Source: Oscillospiraceae bacterium (GTDB lineage: Bacteria; Bacillota; Clostridia; Oscillospirales; Acutalibacteraceae). From it: a stretch of DNA of 64,000 nucleotides. This document shows, one piece after another, positions 61,597 to 64,000 of this stretch (positions are counted from its first letter, which is position 1; every line of letters starts with the position of its first letter). Location: NCBI GenBank assembly GCA_910574935.1, contig CAJTCU010000013.1, forward strand, positions 1-64,000, given 5' to 3'. The position numbers and the translations under genes were made by a program. The notes under the pieces were generated by a model. It searched no databases, was not told the DNA's origin, and saw only the letters and a program-made list of their open reading frames with translations.

Positions 61597-62378
61597 GGGG
61601 CCGCACCCAGCTGGTAGCTCTCCCAAACCGCGCCGCCAGGGTCCTGCTCAATGGTAAAAGCGGCCTCAGCCGTGCCCCGGCGGGTACTCACCGTGTCATT
61701 TTCCTTGCACACGCCCACCAGGCATTCTCTCTCCCGGGGGTACAGGCCCGGGTCCTCTGCGGTAACCTGATAGGCGCCAAAGGGCAGACCGGTAAACTCC
61801 ACTTCCAGAGTGATATTACCGGCGGGCTGCTGGATGGGCTGGGCGCAGCGGTACAGGGTGAGGCCCCGGCCCTCCAGCTTGAAAAGGGCGGAAGCCTGGG
61901 GGCTGGTTTCCCCGCTGGCGGCCACAATACGGATCGTCCCAGGCTCCACCCGTACCCGGTAGATAAAGTTCATCAGGACGTCGGGCCCGTCCTCCTGATG
62001 GAATACCGCTGTAAGGCTATAGTCTGTCTCCCGGGTAGGGCGCTCTTTGCCCAGCTTGTCCAAAGAAGCGGGTCCCTGGGGGCTCACCCACCAGCACTCC
62101 ATCTGATCCTCTTCCTCTAAATGTCCTGCCAGAATGTCCTCCAGCCGTTCCCCGCCCAGATGCAAAGGCACGGCCTCCCCCAAGAACACGGTAGTTTCCA
62201 GCAGGGTGGGTTCCGGGGTGGCCCTGGCTGGAAGGGTCGGCCAGGCCACCCCCACCGCCAGAGGGAGCAGGGCGGTTATCAGCAAAAACAAGGTCCGAAG
62301 GGGCCTTTTTCCGCCGCTATGTACCCTCGGGGCGCTTCTGGATTTTTCTTTCACTTTCCATGATTTTTTACACTTCAT
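61593..62378 (-). CDS. Exported beta-rich protein, unknown
   Basis: 261 residues. A long basic N-terminus (about 28 residues) precedes a hydrophobic signal segment (TLFLLITALLPLAVGVAWPT). The mature part is beta-rich, with a region (LFKLEGRGLTLYRCAQPIQQ, NITLEVEFTGLPFGAYQVTA) that resembles SpaA/prealbumin-like modules of Gram-positive surface proteins, including the terminal Leu-Pro-x-Gly-x-Tyr pattern. The ATG has AAAGGAG 11 bases upstream. It is translationally coupled to the TasA-like gene. Together they look like a minor fibre or appendage system; this is inference. Confidence 0.6.
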   Translation of the reverse strand: MKCKKSWKVKEKSRSAPRVHSGGKRPLRTLFLLITALLPLAVGVAWPTLPARATPEPTLLETTVFLGEAVPLHLGGERLEDILAGHLEEEDQMECWWVSPQGPASLDKLGKERPTRETDYSLTAVFHQEDGPDVLMNFIYRVRVEPGTIRIVAASGETSPQASALFKLEGRGLTLYRCAQPIQQPAGNITLEVEFTGLPFGAYQVTAEDPGLYPRERECLVGVCKENDTVSTRRGTAEAAFTIEQDPGGAVWESYQLGAAP

Positions 62379-62478
62379 GCCTCTAAAAACTCCTTTCAGT
62401 GCGCTGGTTTTCTTCAGTGTATAATAGAATGGCTAAAAAACCTGTCGCACTGCGTAGAGAGGCGCTTAGAAGCTTTAT

Positions 62479-62754
62479 TTATGTCAGGCCGGCCCCGGGC
62501 GCGGCGTTTTTCCAGGCGTTTTCCAGCCAAGCGCGCACCTGACCAATCCCCTGGTCGCTAAGGGGGGCTGAAAACTCCTGTTTTTCTGCGGCCAGCTCAA
62601 AACACTTATCCTCCTGCCAGTGCCAGGCCAGCAAAAGCTGGTTTTCCTGGTCCGGAGCCACCCGGTAGCGCAGCAAACGGCCGGCGCCGTCAGACTGGCT
62701 GCCGGTGTAGCTGTTTCCTTCGGTAAAATACGTGATATTTTGCAGTTCAAACAT
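62479..62754 (-). CDS. Small conserved hypothetical protein
   Basis: Not recognised. 91 residues, soluble, no signal. It starts MFELQNITYFTEGNSYTGSQ and has RLLRYRVAPDQENQLLLAWH, AEKQEFSAPLSDQGIGQVRA and a C-terminal helix with Trp. Compact beta-beta-alpha proteins of this size are common in Oscillospiraceae, but I cannot name the family. ATG 62754 has AAGAGG 8 bases upstream; the longer frame to 62814 has no site. A 100-base gap separates it from the surface-protein operon, downstream on the same strand. Confidence 0.6.
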   Translation of the reverse strand: MFELQNITYFTEGNSYTGSQSDGAGRLLRYRVAPDQENQLLLAWHWQEDKCFELAAEKQEFSAPLSDQGIGQVRAWLENAWKNAAPGAGLT

Positions 62755-63150
62755 AAGACAGACCTCTTTTCCTTTTTGAGTATATGAGAGAATGCGGTAC
62801 AGGCTGGGGCGCATATATTGGGGATAGCGGGATCTAAAGGAGAGGGAATATTCGGTGGTGACGGCGGCGTTTCGGCCCCTTCCGGGGCCAAGGACAAAAT
62901 GCTCTCTCTAAAGGCAAGCGCGCTCCTTTTGTCCTTAGGAGGCGTGAAAAAGATCTCCAAGGCCAGCCCACAAAGGAAGAATCCCTTGCCAAAAGCCCGC
63001 GCTGCCCAAACCCAAGGCCCAGGCAGCGTCATGCCGCCTTTCCCTGTGGGCCCGCAGTCTTATCCTTCCAGCAAAGGTCAGAAGGGACCCGCTCCTGCCG
63101 CCGGAGACTGTGTCCCGCCCACAAAACTTTCAAGAAAGAGGCGATCCCCT
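62755..63150. other. Intergenic region without recognised gene
   Basis: About 400 bases between divergent genes. Besides a short CGGCCCCTTCCGGGGCC hairpin, nothing was recognised. Promoters for both genes must lie here; no good sigma-A boxes were found for the plus-strand gene, which would fit a sporulation sigma factor. Confidence 0.5.
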
Positions 63151-64000
63151 TTGGTACTATACACCGTTCAGCCCGGCGACACCCTTTATACCATTACACG
63201 CCGCTTTGGCGTTTCCCTTCAGCGAGTGATTATGGACAACGGTCTGGCGGACCCAAACCGCCTGGCAGTGGGCCAGTGTCTTTTACTATTGTCTCCGGCC
63301 CTGACCTACACGGTTCAACCCGGGGACAGTTTGTCTTCCATTGCCGCCCACTTTGGCGTCACCCCCATGACCCTGCTTCAGAACAACCCCCGGCTGGCCC
63401 TTTCGCCCCGCCCCACTGTCGGTCAGGAATTGGTCATCCACTTTACCGCCGGAAAGCGCCGGCAGGTGGCGGTGAACGGGTACGCGTATGATTCCATTAA
63501 CCAGCAAGTGCTCAGGCGGGCGCTGCCCTTTCTCACCTACCTGACCATTTTTGACTATGGCTTCACCCTGGAAGGAGGACTGGCGGCCCCTAACGACCTG
63601 CCGCTGATCGCCCTAGCCAAGGAGTACCAGGCTCTGCCGGTGATGCTCCTCTCGTCCCTCACGGAAGAGGGCAGCTTCAGCGCCCAAAAGGCCAGCCAGC
63701 TGTTCCGGGACCAGGCCCTGCAAAGCCGGGTGCTGAACAATGTGCTTAGCACAATGATTGAGAAGGGGTATGTGGGCCTAGACATTGACATGGAGTTTAT
63801 CCAGGCCCAGGACGCGGAGGATTATCTGGCGTTTTTAGAGCGCGCCGCTCAGCTGCTGCATCAGCACGGGTACTTCCTACATGTGGATCTGCCCCCCAAG
63901 GCCTCGGCTTTACAGGGCGGACCTCTGTACGAGGCCTACGACTACCAGGCCATTGGCCAGGTGGCGGACTCCGTACTGCTGATGACCTATGAGTGGGGCT
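63151..64000 (+). CDS. LysM-GH18 spore cortex-lytic-type protein (SleL/YaaH-like), 3' end outside window
   Basis: Read from the sequence to the right edge: 283 residues without a stop. Two LysM modules come first, starting VLYTVQPGDTLYTITRRFGV and LTYTVQPGDSLSSIAAHFGV. A GH18 domain follows (NGYAYDSINQQVLRRALPFL, YLTIFDYGFTLEGG), with the catalytic motif GYVGLDIDMEFI (D-x-D-x-E) and LLMTYEWG at the edge. This is the architecture of spore germination N-acetylglucosaminidases that degrade cortex peptidoglycan. The start is inferred as the TTG at 63151 with AAAGAGG upstream, because the first LysM module begins there. The missing part is the rest of the barrel. Confidence 0.85.
   Translation, partial: MVLYTVQPGDTLYTITRRFGVSLQRVIMDNGLADPNRLAVGQCLLLLSPALTYTVQPGDSLSSIAAHFGVTPMTLLQNNPRLALSPRPTVGQELVIHFTAGKRRQVAVNGYAYDSINQQVLRRALPFLTYLTIFDYGFTLEGGLAAPNDLPLIALAKEYQALPVMLLSSLTEEGSFSAQKASQLFRDQALQSRVLNNVLSTMIEKGYVGLDIDMEFIQAQDAEDYLAFLERAAQLLHQHGYFLHVDLPPKASALQGGPLYEAYDYQAIGQVADSVLLMTYEWG

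Overview
The window looks like chromosome of a GC-rich, endospore-forming, anaerobic Clostridia bacterium, most likely an Oscillospirales gut commensal. The evidence is a small acid-soluble spore protein, a LysM/GH18 germination-type enzyme, rubrerythrin, a glycyl radical enzyme with its activase, two CUT1 sugar ABC importers without their own ATPase, Firmicutes-type ribosomal leaders, and strong AAGGAGG ribosome binding sites. No tRNA, rRNA, CRISPR array, prophage or full transposase was seen. The taxonomic call is inference.

Layout. 0.1-6 kb: sugar importer operon (solute-binding protein, two permeases, truncated DUF4038 glycosidase-like gene), divergent from an NAD-dependent SAF-domain dehydrogenase across a 15-bp-arm palindrome. 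6-12 kb: glycosyltransferase, alpha/beta hydrolase, Eis-like acetyltransferase, secreted PepSY protein, small membrane protein. 12.5-17.3 kb: rplL, rplJ, rplA, rplK, nusG, secE, rpmG on the minus strand, split by an opposite-strand membrane gene and not followed by rpoB, with an L10 leader and a probable L1 leader. 17.4-17.8 kb: 13 exact 33-bp repeats next to the rpmG promoter. 17.8-26 kb: aspartate-family genes (hom, thrB, lysC) with two unknowns, then a class A PBP. 26-31 kb: small membrane protein, spore protein, YfbR-like nucleotidase, CE2-like esterase, mutY. 31-39.6 kb: a very large RND transporter with a long coiled-coil insertion; an uncharacterised glycyl radical enzyme and its activase, divergent from an AraC regulator. 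40-54 kb: DUF1848 protein, LacI regulator and a long plus-strand catabolic cluster (importer, GH127, GH31, Xaa-Pro peptidase, EutH-like permease). 54-64 kb: rubrerythrin, AI-2E-type exporter, serine hydrolase, enolase, a small TasA-like surface-protein operon, and a spore cortex-lytic-type LysM/GH18 gene running off the right edge.

How the genes work together. The 43-54 kb cluster reads as uptake and cytoplasmic breakdown of arabinose/xylose-containing plant oligosaccharides. It is probably controlled by the adjacent LacI protein: identical 14-bp sites lie just downstream of both the lacI promoter and the transporter promoter. The glycyl radical pair and its AraC neighbour form a second, self-contained catabolic module of unknown substrate.

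The window is unusually rich in short non-autonomous repeats. Four inverted-repeat families (R1-R4 here, about 50-190 bp, TA or TTAA at their ends) and a GC-rich multi-hairpin family fill most gaps. They nest in one another, supply the stop codons of four genes, occupy the lacI leader, and an R3-type end coincides with the break in the first gene.
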